In this document: positions 45,714-55,584 of the stretch, in pieces | Numbering within the stretch: the first letter of the stretch is position 1 | Layout of the letters: the number at the start of each line of letters is the position of its first letter | Notes under the pieces: model-generated | Database searches by the model: none | Told to the model about the DNA's origin: nothing | The model's input: only the letters and a program-made list of their open reading frames with translations | Assembly (NCBI RefSeq): GCF_900177815.1 | Contig: NZ_FXAZ01000004.1 | Coordinates: 310,001 to 374,000 of the forward strand | DNA: 64,000 bases | From: Paenibacillus aquistagni | GTDB lineage: Bacteria; Bacillota; Bacilli; Paenibacillales; Paenibacillaceae | Reading direction: 5' to 3' | Program-made: the position numbers and the translations under genes

Positions 45714-46244
45714 TTACCCTGCTTGATCGAGCAGTTCCTTCGCAACGAGCTCTAATACGTAGGTTTCCCGCTCTATGGATAATCCCATGGATGCCTCTTT
45801 GGCGTTCATGACTTGGCGGTTATGGGCAATCGCTTGCTGAAGATCGACCCACACTGCGGACATTCCATTAGAGGTCTCGTAATCTTCCATCTGAGCATCG
45901 CCAAGCTCTCTATCAATCTCACAAATATAAAAATAGGAGAGCATATGAATAACATCATATTCCGGTTTATAGTGAGGGCGATACTCATCAATATATCCGT
46001 ATTCGCTTATGACGTTAATATTTCTTGCACCCGTTTCTTCTGTCAGTTCCCGCTTTAGACCTTCCATCACTTCTTCATCAGGATCAATGCCTCCGCCAGG
46101 GAAGCTGTAATCATTGTAGCGCTTGGTGTAGAGGAGCAGAATTTGAGAGCCATCCAGTACGATGGCGCGTGCCGCCTTCCGTTCGTAGACACGGCTGTAT
46201 GTTTGAGGTGTAGCGGGATGGATCCATTTACTTAAAAGTCTCAT
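45714..46244 (-). CDS. Nudix hydrolase
   Basis: This 176-residue hydrolase has a complete Nudix box GGIDPDEEVMEGLKRELTEETGA (given in pieces: GGIDPDEEV, then RELTEETGA), which cleaves nucleoside diphosphates linked to another group. The substrate is unclear; the frame SRVYERKAARAIV resembles ADP-ribose or 8-oxo-nucleotide enzymes. Start ATG 46244 follows AAGGAGAT; extra upstream residues are unlikely. Confidence 0.9.
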   Translation of the reverse strand: MRLLSKWIHPATPQTYSRVYERKAARAIVLDGSQILLLYTKRYNDYSFPGGGIDPDEEVMEGLKRELTEETGARNINVISEYGYIDEYRPHYKPEYDVIHMLSYFYICEIDRELGDAQMEDYETSNGMSAVWVDLQQAIAHNRQVMNAKEASMGLSIERETYVLELVAKELLDQAG

Positions 46245-46384
46245 CGTATCTCCTTCTTTCATATTTGAACCGTACAAGTCTATTTATCATATGTCTGTGT
46301 CCGCAAGCTGTGCACAATGACGTCCATAGATGGTGTTCTGTTCCTGACTCCAGCGCACAGCATCTAGTACGGCATGCTGGGATG

Positions 46385-46963
46385 CTAACCATTTGTTTCA
46401 TTCTCCAGATAGCGATAAAGCGTCGATTTGCTAATTCCAGTCGCTTCCTTAATCTCTGCTAGCGTATAATTCTTGCTGTCATACATGACAATTGCCCGTT
46501 TGACATTCTCATCAGGCTTTCGCGGTCTGCCTGTCGTGACGCCTTTTTGCTTGGCTTCATAGAGTCCTTGCTTCGTCTTTTCACTGATTACATCGCTTTG
46601 AAAGTCCAGCAGATGCTGCACAGATGCCTTGAAGGCTGCTCCCAGCGGGGTTGCAGTATCAATTTGCTCCTGCAATGCATGCAGAGAAGCGCCTTGCTCA
46701 TCCAACTGCTGGAGCAGCTCCATCAGATGCCTAGTAGAATCTGCCAAGGTGAACAGCCGGCATACAATCAGCTGATCCTGTGGCTGAAGGTTCGCTATTA
46801 TACGCTTAAGTTCGACTCTTCGCTTTGCTGATGCGTGCGCTTCCTGCACGATCAGGTGGCAGCCGTACTGCTCAAGCTGTGCCTGCTGCTGCTGACAATC
46901 CTCATCGCCTATATAGGGTCTCATATATCCGATAATCACAGATTTCGCTCCTAACCGTTCCAA
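46385..46963 (-). CDS. Serine-recombinase-fold protein lacking catalytic residues
   Basis: This 192-residue protein has the resolvase/invertase fold and a C-terminal helix-turn-helix (AEIKEATGISKSTLYRYL). The usual start IGYARVSTxxQ reads IGYMRPYIGDEDCQ, so the nucleophilic serine is missing. The usual LDRLGRS arginine cluster reads LFTLADS, so the catalytic arginines are missing too. It keeps GLYEAKQKGV-TTGRPRK near the linker. DNA binding seems intact but recombination should not be possible. No transposon ends were found nearby. Confidence 0.82.
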   Translation of the reverse strand: MERLGAKSVIIGYMRPYIGDEDCQQQQAQLEQYGCHLIVQEAHASAKRRVELKRIIANLQPQDQLIVCRLFTLADSTRHLMELLQQLDEQGASLHALQEQIDTATPLGAAFKASVQHLLDFQSDVISEKTKQGLYEAKQKGVTTGRPRKPDENVKRAIVMYDSKNYTLAEIKEATGISKSTLYRYLENETNG

Positions 46964-47130
46964 TCATGCTTATTATCATAGCATAAGGCGGTGTGCTTTA
47001 CGAAAAAACAAATCCTAAAAAGGTTCCATTTTGGGACGAATGATGCTACACTAGTCTCTGCAAAAACGGTAGAACGATTATCGAGCCAAATACGAATAAT
47101 ATGCAATGAAGATAAGGATGAGGTGGAGAA

Positions 47131-48594
47131 GTGGTAGAGAGAATGAAAAGAGAATGGTTTGGAAATGTGAGAGCGGATATTCTATCAGGTATTGTTGTTG
47201 CTCTTGCACTTATTCCTGAAGCAATTGCCTTCTCGATCATTGCAGGAGTCGACCCTATGGTAGGGCTGTATGCGTCGTTTTGTATCGCCGTAATTATTGC
47301 TTTTGTAGGGGGACGCCCAGGGATGATTTCTGCGGCGACGGGGGCCATGGCATTGGTGCTGGCTCCTTTGGTGAGAGATTACGGTTTGCAGTATATGCTG
47401 GCAGCGACTGTGCTGACAGGCGTTATTCAGATCATCTTTGGCATGTGCAAGATTGCGAATCTCATGAAGTTCATTCCTAGAGCGGTCATGATCGGCTTTG
47501 TCAATGCGCTTGCGATTCTAATCTTTATGGCGCAGGTGCCACACTTTATCGGGATATCAGGCTTAACGTATGTATTTGTCGGCATTACGCTATTGATCGT
47601 GTATGTTGTGCCTCGTTTCTTCAAGGCTATTCCGGCTCCGTTAATTGCCATTCTTGCTTTGACGGCTGCGGCGATCTTTGGCGGACTTGATCTAAGAACG
47701 GTTGGCGACATGGGGAATATTAGTCAGACGCTGCCAAGCTTCCTTCTGCCGGATGTTCCGTTTAACCTTGATACGCTCAAGATCATCTTCCCCTTTTCAG
47801 TCGCGCTTGCGATAGTAGGGCTGCTGGAATCGTTGTTGACCTCATCGATTGTGGATGATATGACGGATACCCCGAGCGAGAAGAACCGCGAGGCCCGCGG
47901 TCAGGGGATCGCGAATGTGGCTACAGGCTTCTTCGGTGGGATGGCCGGCTGTGCAATGATTGGCCAATCCGTGATTAACGTGAAGTCCGGTGGACGAGGG
48001 AGGTTGTCCACGTTCGTAGCGGGGATGTTCTTGATGTTCTTGATTGTCGTGCTGGGGGATCTTGTGGTGCAGATTCCCATGCCGGTATTGGTAGGCATTA
48101 TGATCATGGTCTCCATTGGAACCTTTGACTGGTCTTCCTTTACGTATCTTCGAAAAGCGCCAAGAGGCGATGCGCTTGTCATGCTGACGACTGTCATTAT
48201 CGTCGTAATGACCCATGATTTGTCCAAGGGTGTTATCGCTGGGGTGCTGCTTAGCGCGGTGTTCTTCGTTGCCAAGATTTCGAAGATCAAGGTACAGAAG
48301 AGTACAGAGGGGACAGTACCCATATATAGGGTAGAAGGCCAGTTATTCTTTGCTTCGACGAAGAGCTTCGTGGATACCTTTGACTTTGCTGCTGAGAAAG
48401 AGGAGATCATTATCGATTTCTCGAATGCCCATATATGGGATGATTCTGCGGTAGGCGCGATCGACAAAGTGGTGATGAAGTATCAGGACAACGAGACTCG
48501 TGTGACGATAAAGGGATTGAATCCTAGCAGCAAGAAGCTCGTTGATCGCTTGGGTGTTCATCATGATCCTAAAGCGAAGGCGGCCGCTCATTAA
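47131..48594 (+). CDS. SulP-family anion transporter with STAS domain
   Basis: This 487-residue SLC26/SulP protein probably carries sulfate, bicarbonate or a similar anion. It has about 12-14 helices with the family start [21 protein letters not shown]-terminal STAS domain (about 380-487) with [15 protein letters not shown] follows. The start is GTG 47131 or ATG 47143; AGGTGGAG lies close upstream. It forms a likely unit with the UspA gene 37 bases downstream, a common pairing. Confidence 0.92.
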   Translation: MVERMKREWFGNVRADILSGIVVALALIPEAIAFSIIAGVDPMVGLYASFCIAVIIAFVGGRPGMISAATGAMALVLAPLVRDYGLQYMLAATVLTGVIQIIFGMCKIANLMKFIPRAVMIGFVNALAILIFMAQVPHFIGISGLTYVFVGITLLIVYVVPRFFKAIPAPLIAILALTAAAIFGGLDLRTVGDMGNISQTLPSFLLPDVPFNLDTLKIIFPFSVALAIVGLLESLLTSSIVDDMTDTPSEKNREARGQGIANVATGFFGGMAGCAMIGQSVINVKSGGRGRLSTFVAGMFLMFLIVVLGDLVVQIPMPVLVGIMIMVSIGTFDWSSFTYLRKAPRGDALVMLTTVIIVVMTHDLSKGVIAGVLLSAVFFVAKISKIKVQKSTEGTVPIYRVEGQLFFASTKSFVDTFDFAAEKEEIIIDFSNAHIWDDSAVGAIDKVVMKYQDNETRVTIKGLNPSSKKLVDRLGVHHDPKAKAAAH

Positions 48595-48631
48595 GTACAT
48601 GAAGCAACTTAGCCTAAGGGAGGTACATGGC

Positions 48632-49048
48632 ATGAGCAACATCCTATTAGCGGTAGACGGATCAGACAACAGCTATCGTGCAGCGGAGGAATGCATCAGG
48701 TATGCTGCCTGCATGGAGGCTTCTCGGGTCCAGCTGATCTACGTTGCTGACTTCGCTAAGGCGAAGAACGAGGTTCTGCATGCAGGAGGCAGGGATCAGC
48801 TGGAAGCAGCTAGAAGAAAGCGGCTTGCGCCTGTGGAAGCACTGCTGCAGGAGAAGCAGATCCCGTATGAGGTGCATATTCTGCATGGCGATCCCGCGCC
48901 TGTGATTGTGGAATTTGCGAATGAGCTGAAGCCGGATTTGGTCGTTGTCGGCAGCCGGGGACTGAATAGTTTGCAGGAGATGGTCTTGGGCAGTGTAAGC
49001 CACAAGGTCGTAAAGCGAGTGCAAGCGCCCGTACTGGTGGTGAAGTAA
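48632..49048 (+). CDS. Universal stress protein (UspA family)
   Basis: This 138-residue nucleotide-binding USP has strand 1 ILLAVDGSDNSYRAAEE and the ATP motif VVGSRGLNSLQEMVLGSVSHKV (the G-2x-G-9x-G-S pattern). It may modulate the SulP transporter next to it. ATG 48632 is supported by GGGAGG and by the family start; an upstream open frame to 48542 is spurious. Confidence 0.92.
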   Translation: MSNILLAVDGSDNSYRAAEECIRYAACMEASRVQLIYVADFAKAKNEVLHAGGRDQLEAARRKRLAPVEALLQEKQIPYEVHILHGDPAPVIVEFANELKPDLVVVGSRGLNSLQEMVLGSVSHKVVKRVQAPVLVVK

Positions 49049-49097
49049 GGAACACGTTTCTGTTAAGAATATAGACATAGTGCTTGGAATCGAATGT

Positions 49098-49129
49098 GAG
49101 GCAGCTTTTGAGAGCTGCTTCTTTTTTTG
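49098..49129 (+). terminator. Terminator of the SulP-UspA unit
   Basis: GAGGCAGCT pairs with AGCTGCTTC, then seven T follow. Confidence 0.85.
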
Positions 49130-49170
49130 TATGTATTTTTGGAAAGAGACGGAGGTCATTTGAAGCATTA

Positions 49171-49317
49171 ATGCGGTAATAAAATGATGCGAAGAAAGGT
49201 GAAGCAGCACAATGGAATTCTTATCTGGCTCCATTCATGCTATGCGCACCTTTCTTCCTCATCCGAATGTAAAGCGGAAATAAAATATTGTCTGTCATGA
49301 TGCGGCAATGAAATGAT
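49171..49317 (+). repeat. Three degenerate short repeats
   Basis: ATGCGGTAATAAAATGAT (49171), a shorter AAGCGGAAATAAAATATT (about 49271) and ATGCGGCAATGAAATGAT (49300) share the core GCGGNAATNAAAT. They lie between convergent genes; the role is unknown. Confidence 0.4.
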
Positions 49318-49324
49318 TAGTTAC

Positions 49325-50296
49325 TTAGATATGTCCCATCCAGATATATGCAGCCATGAGGCCAAATATCATAATGCCAAAGTTCACGGTGACAAATAAA
49401 CATCGGAGCACCATGGAACGATGGATGCGTGTCGGCAGGCTCGGCTCCTCACGACCCATAATAATAAAAATCAGCAGGAGGGTATGCACGATAGTATGGC
49501 CTACGATTTCTGTGAAGCCGAACACAGAGGTGGTCAGCATGAACACGCTCGATAAGAGGAGTGCGGAGAAGCGATTCATCAATCCGACCATGAATGCCCA
49601 CGCCAATCCCATTTCGATAAAGGCGCTAATGAGAACGAAATCCTCTACTGTAAAGCCTAACGTCGGGATGCCGTACTGATGCATCAGGGAGCAGGCGAGC
49701 TTCGCAATGGTCAACTTTTCCATCGCTACCCACGCAAGCGAGATTCCCATCCATACGTAAAGCACCGGCAGTGCCGAGCGATTCCAAGGGCGATCGGATA
49801 CGAACAGCACATAGATGATGCCTGGATAAAAGGCATAGTCGAGGCTTAAGAACAAACCATAAGATAAAATCGCTTTAATATAAAGGACAGCAAGAGCCGC
49901 GCCGCTGACCGGAAGCAGCCGCCGATGGAACAGCGCTAGAATGGCTACGACAAGAACAGCATACACCCACCATTCGTTTGAAACCATTTTAGGCGCAAGA
50001 TAGGTGCCTGTGAACAGCTGCAGGGACAAGCCTATGCCGATGCCTACTCTTAGGACCGTCAGCTTATATCGCTTAAACTTGTTGAGCGAGTCATGCACTG
50101 AGCGAACGATGGAGAACCTCTCCATCCATTGCTGGCCGATTGTAACTAAAAACAATGCAAACATCGTAAACACAAGCCAAAACCAAAAGGTTGGGGTTAT
50201 GACTTTGCTGAACGGCTGAGGATTCCAATCATAGTCATCTGTAAACCATTTGACATGAAGCATCCATTCCGTCCATTTATTGTGGATTCCATACAT
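49325..50296 (-). CDS. Multipass membrane protein, DoxX-like
   Basis: This 323-residue protein has about eight predicted helices. Its layout, with clustered helices, a late LISAFIEMGLAWAFMVGLMNR block and HTIVHTLLL, recalls DoxX-type proteins, but the match is loose. ATG 50296 is set by AAGGGAGGCG; a longer frame to 50584 is polar and unlikely. It stands alone. Function is unknown. Confidence 0.65.
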   Translation of the reverse strand: MYGIHNKWTEWMLHVKWFTDDYDWNPQPFSKVITPTFWFWLVFTMFALFLVTIGQQWMERFSIVRSVHDSLNKFKRYKLTVLRVGIGIGLSLQLFTGTYLAPKMVSNEWWVYAVLVVAILALFHRRLLPVSGAALAVLYIKAILSYGLFLSLDYAFYPGIIYVLFVSDRPWNRSALPVLYVWMGISLAWVAMEKLTIAKLACSLMHQYGIPTLGFTVEDFVLISAFIEMGLAWAFMVGLMNRFSALLLSSVFMLTTSVFGFTEIVGHTIVHTLLLIFIIMGREEPSLPTRIHRSMVLRCLFVTVNFGIMIFGLMAAYIWMGHI

Positions 50297-50935
50297 TAAT
50301 AATCGCCTCCCTTGAATCATTTGTTGCGGGTTTGAATGATATGAATCGGCTATCTGTTCCTTTCTGTTCTTCGTGCTTAACAGCATGAAATAATGGGTGT
50401 AACGGCATTGAAAATGTGAGTGTGAATGAATGTAAGCGGTTAAACTTATTGCGTAGACATAAGAAGCGCGCAGCTGTGGACAAACGTGTGCAGGGTAACC
50501 ATCTATGTTGTTGAAGCATCCCTTTCGAATCAGCTTGCCAACGAAAGGATTATATGCAGGACATAGGGTGATGTAGAAATGCATGAGATGAAAAAAGGTT
50601 GGTGTAAAAATGGAAGTCTTGCCGAGTCAAAGTCTGTAGCGGTGGAATGAGGAGGATAAACTAGACCTTGTGAGAAAAGGGCAGAAATTCGGCAAAAAAC
50701 GGGTGTTTTCTTGCTGTGTGCTTATATTTATACCATATTCGATTATATTTGTCATTAGAAGGTTCACACAATATTTGAATCTCTGGCTTGTCATGGTTTG
50801 CACTGCTTAATATATGATGCCTCGTGAGGTTCAAGTACGGCTTCTGTATCGAAGTGATGGATAAAATGGTCACCTTTGTGCGCAGGCCGTTCCTTTTGCT
50901 ACAATAGATAGAACGATGCTTAGAGAGGGAAGAAC
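50297..50935 (-). other. 639-base gene-poor region with a cre-like site
   Basis: No gene is supported here. TGTAAGCGGTTAAA at 50431-50444 differs from the CcpA operator consensus TGWAANCGNTNWCA at one position and lies about 135 bases upstream of the membrane-protein start. The rest shows nothing recognisable. Confidence 0.35.
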
Positions 50936-52105
50936 ATGACCGAGAAATTATACTATAATTCCGCTTATATCAAGGAATGGACGAGTCAAGTTGCTCGAAG
51001 CTTTGAACAAGACGGCGCTTATTATGTGGTGCTTGAAAAGACGGCCTTCTACCCCCACGGCGGGGGTCAACCGTGTGATCTAGGGAGGATGCAGGATATC
51101 GCTGTGCTTGATGTTGTGCTGGAAGGCGATGAGGTGCTTCATCAGGTAGAGGCCCTTCCTGCCTCGACAGAGGTGCAATGCGTGCTCGATTGGGAGCGGA
51201 GATTCGATCACATGCAGCAGCATAGCGGGCAGCATCTGTTGTCAGCTATGGCCAGCAAGCTGCTTAATACAGAGACGCTGAGCTTCCACCTTGGCGAGGA
51301 GTATGCGACGATAGACATCGCGTTGCCGAGCTTGACGGATGAGGAGCTGCATAAGCTGGAGCTGGAGGTCAATCAGCAGATTTATCACAATCGGGAGATT
51401 GTCAGCTATTTCGTTACACAAGAGGAGCTGCAGAAGCTGCCGGTTGTGAAGCCGCCAATCGTCACGGAGGCGATTCGCATCGTCGAAACAAAAGGGGTTG
51501 AATACAATCCCTGCGGAGGGACTCATGTCAGCCGGACAGGCGAGCTTGGGTTGATCAAGCTGCTGCGCGTGGAGAAGCAGAAGGGGCATCTTCGTCTAAC
51601 CTTCAAGTGCGGCAAGCGTGCGCTAAGCGACTATCAGCGCAATATGAGCATCTTGGATGCGGTAGCCAAACGGTTCAACACGAATTATCACGAGATCATG
51701 GATCGCGTAGAGAAGTGGGAACAAGAGATCCGCGCTCAGAAGGCCAAGCTTGACGCGATGTCAGAGCAATTGTCCGCTTACGAAGCGCAGGATCTCGTTC
51801 AAGATAAGGAAGCGGAGCTAGTGGATCGTCTATATGACGACAAATCCATGCAAGAGCTTCAGCAGCTGGCGTTGATGACAACTTCAATGACCGATCGTCT
51901 GGTGCTGCTTGGCAGCATCAGCGAGCAGAAGGTCGTCCTTGCGCATAATGGCGCAAGTTCTGTCTCCTGCGGGGCCTTCTTCAAGGAGTACTTGTCCCTT
52001 TATCGGGGTAAGGGCGGAGGACAGCCTAAGCTCGCTCAAGCGGGATTTGCGAGCAGGGAAGACTTAGCTGCTTTTATGGAGCATGCAAAAGAGGCGCTGT
52101 CTTGA
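50936..52105 (+). CDS. alaX: Alanyl-tRNA editing protein AlaX-L
   Basis: This 389-residue protein is a stand-alone editing domain that removes serine or glycine from mischarged tRNA-Ala. It has the metal motifs HMQQHSGQH (HxxxH) and CGGTHV, plus FYPHGGGQPCD. A coiled-coil (about 240-290) and a C-terminal DHHA1-like domain with GGGQPKLAQAG mark the long AlaX form. The start follows AGAGGGAAG. Confidence 0.93.
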   Translation: MTEKLYYNSAYIKEWTSQVARSFEQDGAYYVVLEKTAFYPHGGGQPCDLGRMQDIAVLDVVLEGDEVLHQVEALPASTEVQCVLDWERRFDHMQQHSGQHLLSAMASKLLNTETLSFHLGEEYATIDIALPSLTDEELHKLELEVNQQIYHNREIVSYFVTQEELQKLPVVKPPIVTEAIRIVETKGVEYNPCGGTHVSRTGELGLIKLLRVEKQKGHLRLTFKCGKRALSDYQRNMSILDAVAKRFNTNYHEIMDRVEKWEQEIRAQKAKLDAMSEQLSAYEAQDLVQDKEAELVDRLYDDKSMQELQQLALMTTSMTDRLVLLGSISEQKVVLAHNGASSVSCGAFFKEYLSLYRGKGGGQPKLAQAGFASREDLAAFMEHAKEALS

Positions 52106-52151
52106 TCATCAGGATAGGGCGACGCGTTGGATGACGTCTATATACGAGCTT

Positions 52152-52190
52152 GAGCCTCACACTGGAGAACATCCAGCGTGGGGCTTTGTG
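52152..52190 (+). terminator. Likely weak terminator after alaX
   Basis: AGCCTCACACTGG pairs with CCAGCGTGGGGCT with mismatches, but the following T tract (TTTGTG) is poor. Confidence 0.5.
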
Positions 52191-52262
52191 CCTTGGAGCA
52201 AGCCTCGCGTCGTTTAACGAAAAAGGCAATAGGGCAAGATGCAGATGAAGGAGCTGACAAGC

Positions 52263-53090
52263 ATGAAAGTAGGATTTATAGGAGCTGGCAACATGGCCAG
52301 TGCCATTATAAAAGGGATGATCGCGACGGCGTTTGTTCCAGCTGAGCAGGTGCTGGTGACGGATCATTCTCCGGATAAACTACAGGCGTTTACGGAAGCA
52401 ACCGGTACCGTTGCTTGCTCAACGAGTGAAGAGCTGGCGGCACAAGCTGATGTGGTAGTGATTGCAGTAAAGCCCAATCAATTTGAGACCTTGCTGACAC
52501 CGCTTCGCGATACGCTGCAGCGCCACAGACCACTGATTGTGTCGATTGCGGCAGGTGTGACCTTAGCTCAGCTAGAAGCAATGATTGGCGCAGCACCAGC
52601 GCTTCCAATTGTACGCGTAATGCCTAATGTGAACGCGGTGATCGGAGCCAGTATGAGTGCGGTTGCGGGCAATCAAGCGGCAGCGAAGGAAGAGATACAG
52701 CTTGTGCTGGATATGTTCAATGCAGTCGGCATGGCGATGGAGCTGGATGAAGAGAAGTTTAGTATTTTTATCGGCATAGCCGGAAGCTCCCCTGCGTATG
52801 CCTATTTGTTCATTGATGCGCTGGCAAGAGGGGCGCTCAAAGCAGGGATGTCAAAAGAGCAGGCCACTCGCATTGCTGCTCAAGCCGTGCTTGGCAGCGC
52901 AAAGATGGTGCTGGAGAGTGACGAAGCACCGTGGGTGCTTATTGACAAGGTATGCTCGCCTGGAGGGACGACGATTGCGGGGCTTTGCAAGCTGGAAGAC
53001 GAAGGCTTTAGCTCTACCGTGGTCAAAGGGGTGGAAGCGACAATCGCGAAGGATCAGGAGATGCTTAGGAGTGCTGAGGCTAAGCGTTAG
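52263..53090 (+). CDS. proC: Pyrroline-5-carboxylate reductase
   Basis: ProC makes proline from pyrroline-5-carboxylate with NADPH. The 275 residues show the dinucleotide motif VGFIGAGNMASAI, PNVNAVIGASMSAV and the signature block KVCSPGGTTIAGL. ATG 52263 is placed after AAGGAG. proC is monocistronic here; its terminator is at 53274-53312, nearly 200 bases on. Confidence 0.95.
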   Translation: MKVGFIGAGNMASAIIKGMIATAFVPAEQVLVTDHSPDKLQAFTEATGTVACSTSEELAAQADVVVIAVKPNQFETLLTPLRDTLQRHRPLIVSIAAGVTLAQLEAMIGAAPALPIVRVMPNVNAVIGASMSAVAGNQAAAKEEIQLVLDMFNAVGMAMELDEEKFSIFIGIAGSSPAYAYLFIDALARGALKAGMSKEQATRIAAQAVLGSAKMVLESDEAPWVLIDKVCSPGGTTIAGLCKLEDEGFSSTVVKGVEATIAKDQEMLRSAEAKR

Positions 53091-53273
53091 CAGGACATTT
53101 TCAACCTTGGGCAGCGAATGCTCTGTAAGTACAGGGTTGCCTCCTTCTTTTAACATCCATGATGATTTTTGGAGCCTTGCTTACAATCAAATGGGTATCT
53201 AGGTACTCTAGAAAAGAGCCTCGTCTCGATTTGGAGTCTCGGTTTGGTCAAAACCCAAAATGATGGAGAATAA

Positions 53274-53312
53274 AAAGGACCTCGCCGCTAATAAGTGGAT
53301 GTTGAGGTCCTT
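53274..53312 (+). terminator. Terminator in the 421-base gap after proC
   Basis: AAAAGGACCTC pairs with GAGGTCCTTT. The remaining gap (53091-53511) shows no gene or other clear element. Confidence 0.65.
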
Positions 53313-53511
53313 TCGCGTGTGAATGGGGACGTGCTCAAGTTATGTGCCCTTAGGGGGTAGTCTGTTTCACACTTCACAAAAGGAAGAGTGCCCCATCTTG
53401 CGCATGCTTCGCTGAGATTCCCGTTTTATCGATGAGCTCATTTTGTCTTTTTTGTACAGAGGACATCATCTAGAATAGGAGTAAGTTCTACATTAAGGAA
53501 GGAAGCTGACG

Positions 53512-54099
53512 ATGAAAGATATCCTCCTAAAATACTTGGACCAATATACCTCCCTTCATGAACAGCAGAAGCAGGAGATTCTTGATGAGCTCCAGATTGC
53601 TGCTTACAAAAAAGGGACGGTTCTCCTCAGGCAAGGTGAAATTCCTGCAAAATGCTATTTTGTCCTACAGGGCTGCGTGAGGCAGTATTCCATTCATCCT
53701 GATGGAAAAGAAGCTACCTCCCAGTTTTACACGGAAGAACAGGCAATCGCCATATTCCATTCCCATAAGCAGGACAAAGCATCCGAATACACCATCCAAT
53801 GCTTAGAGGATTCAGTACTAGTGGTGGGCGATTTGGCTTTGGAAATGGACATGTACAAGAAGCATGATCAATTGGCGCTTATGACGCGCAAAATGATCGA
53901 AGAGAGATTCGGCCAGATGCAGGCTGAATATGCCGCCTTTATTGCTTCTACGCCTGAGGAACGGTTCAAGTCGCTGCTGCATAAGCAGCCTCGCCTGATT
54001 GAACGTGTGCCGCAGCACCAACTCGCAAGCTATCTTGGAATGACGCCTGAGTCGCTGAGCCGCATCAAGAAGCGTGTTCAGCAGGAGAGCGGCAAATAA
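53512..54099 (+). CDS. Crp/Fnr-family transcriptional regulator
   Basis: This 195-residue regulator has a cyclic-nucleotide-like sensor domain (GTVLLRQGEIPAKCYFVLQGCVRQ, in two pieces) and a C-terminal helix-turn-helix QLASYLGMTPESLSRIKKR. It lacks an N-terminal cluster of cysteines, so it is not an oxygen-sensing Fnr. It is convergent with a DUF4386 gene, a pairing often seen. GGAAGGAAG precedes ATG. Confidence 0.9.
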   Translation: MKDILLKYLDQYTSLHEQQKQEILDELQIAAYKKGTVLLRQGEIPAKCYFVLQGCVRQYSIHPDGKEATSQFYTEEQAIAIFHSHKQDKASEYTIQCLEDSVLVVGDLALEMDMYKKHDQLALMTRKMIEERFGQMQAEYAAFIASTPEERFKSLLHKQPRLIERVPQHQLASYLGMTPESLSRIKKRVQQESGK

Positions 54100-54124
54100 A
54101 GACTGGCCCTTCTTATCAAAGCAA

Positions 54125-54832
54125 TTAAAGCACCTGCTTCTTCGTGAAGAGCAGCCATAGCCCGAACCCAAGCTCTCCTGCGATCATGGGGAGTGTAAAC
54201 ACGAGGTTAAGCATCTTACTAACCTCATCAAGCTCCGGCAGAAATGCGTGGAGAAGATGAACCAGCATATAGCCAACAGCGGCGAGCAGCAGCAAGAGGC
54301 TGATTCCCTTGGGGATAATCTTTGAGCGCAGAGCCACGAGCCCTACAAGAAGGAGATGGCCGCCAAACATAATCAAGCCCACCGACCAGAATGTCTCGAA
54401 GGCTTGCAAGTGCAGCATCACATCGGCTTCAAGCAGGCGGCTGTCTTGGAGCAGCAGATCTGAGCGATTCAACAAGAGCTGTACCATAAATAGGTTCATG
54501 ATGGCAGCGCCGAGTATGGAGGAATAGATAAGACGCAGCCATGCGCCTAACAAGGAGAGCGGCTGATGAATCGGCTTCAAGTAGAGGTAGAAGCCCCAAG
54601 CGACGAGAATGTCGCAGATCAAGATGATCACCCAGCCAAGCAGCTCTGCGGTGAACAGCAGTCTTGAGGTTGAGAGATTGTGAACGGTTAGCGCCGCGTT
54701 TCCTGCAATGACCAGCTTCCCGTGAGCGAAGCCATAGGCAAAAATAGCGGCAGCCGTCATCAGAATCAGCGACAGGCCAGCAGTAAGAGCGGCTGATCGC
54801 TGATTCGTACGTGGTGCACTTGTGTTAAGCAT
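54125..54832 (-). CDS. DUF4386 family membrane protein
   Basis: This 235-residue protein has seven predicted helices, a start TNQRSAALTAGLSLIL and RLIYSSILGAAI with FETFWSVGLIMFGGHLL, matching the DUF4386 family of unknown function. ATG 54832 is preceded by GAGGAGG on the minus strand. It may be controlled by the convergent Crp/Fnr regulator. Confidence 0.88.
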   Translation of the reverse strand: MLNTSAPRTNQRSAALTAGLSLILMTAAAIFAYGFAHGKLVIAGNAALTVHNLSTSRLLFTAELLGWVIILICDILVAWGFYLYLKPIHQPLSLLGAWLRLIYSSILGAAIMNLFMVQLLLNRSDLLLQDSRLLEADVMLHLQAFETFWSVGLIMFGGHLLLVGLVALRSKIIPKGISLLLLLAAVGYMLVHLLHAFLPELDEVSKMLNLVFTLPMIAGELGFGLWLLFTKKQVL

Positions 54833-54905
54833 TGGGGGGGAACCTCCTCAGATAAGGTATTGCCTTCATTATAAATAGAGGAGGCTGGCGGTTCATTGAC
54901 TTAAA

Positions 54906-55583
54906 TCAAGAACTCATTCCATGAGGACTTCTTGCTCTCGTCATGAGGAGCATCAAGAATGAGATGATAATCATCATTATCGTCCATGCCCATGCAAGGC
55001 CTTGTTGTCCCGTATCTGTCGCTACATAGATAGCGGTAGGAAGGGTTTGCGTACGGCCTGGAATATTGCCGGCAAACATCATGGTGGCGCCGAACTCTCC
55101 CAATGCTCTAGCGAAACCCAGAATATAGGCGGTGAAGATGGCTTGAGAGGATAGAGGGAGCATGATATGCCGAAGTACTTGCCATTCATTGGCGCCGATG
55201 GAGCGGCCCGCATCCACGAGATCCGCATCAATGGATAAGAAGCCTGCCTTCATCGTCTGATAGACAAGCGGGAAGGCAACGGTCGCAGCCGCGATTACGG
55301 CGGCCCACCATGTGAACACGACAGGCGCATGGAACAGGCTCTCAATCAGCCGTCCTGCCATGCTTTTTCGACCAAGTCCAGACAGCAGCAGGAAGCCTAT
55401 GACAGTAGGGGGCAGCACCAGCGGGAGCATGAAGCAGGTTTCTAGCAGCACTTTTCCCTTGAAGGTTACCCGAGACATCCACCAGGCAAGGCTTCCTCCC
55501 AGCAGCATCGCAATGAGGCTTGCACACAGCGTAACCTTGAGCGAGAGCATGATCGGCTCCCAGAACGCGGTCTGAGTCCACAT
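54906..55583 (-). CDS. modB: Molybdate ABC transporter permease
   Basis: This 225-residue ABC permease with five or six helices has the coupling block GRSIGANEWQVLRHIMLP with EAA-type consensus, and ends FARALGEFGATMMFAGNIPGRTQT, typical of ModB. It follows modA on the minus strand with the genes nearly touching. ATG 55583 fits; the frame to 55703 overlaps modA and is spurious. No modC ATPase gene lies next to it. Confidence 0.92.
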   Translation of the reverse strand: MWTQTAFWEPIMLSLKVTLCASLIAMLLGGSLAWWMSRVTFKGKVLLETCFMLPLVLPPTVIGFLLLSGLGRKSMAGRLIESLFHAPVVFTWWAAVIAAATVAFPLVYQTMKAGFLSIDADLVDAGRSIGANEWQVLRHIMLPLSSQAIFTAYILGFARALGEFGATMMFAGNIPGRTQTLPTAIYVATDTGQQGLAWAWTIMMIIISFLMLLMTRARSPHGMSS

Positions 55584-55584
55584 C

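Noticed and set aside
46385-46963. Resolvase as part of a transposon
   Set aside because: No transposase, terminal inverted repeats or target duplication are seen around it, and catalytic residues are missing.
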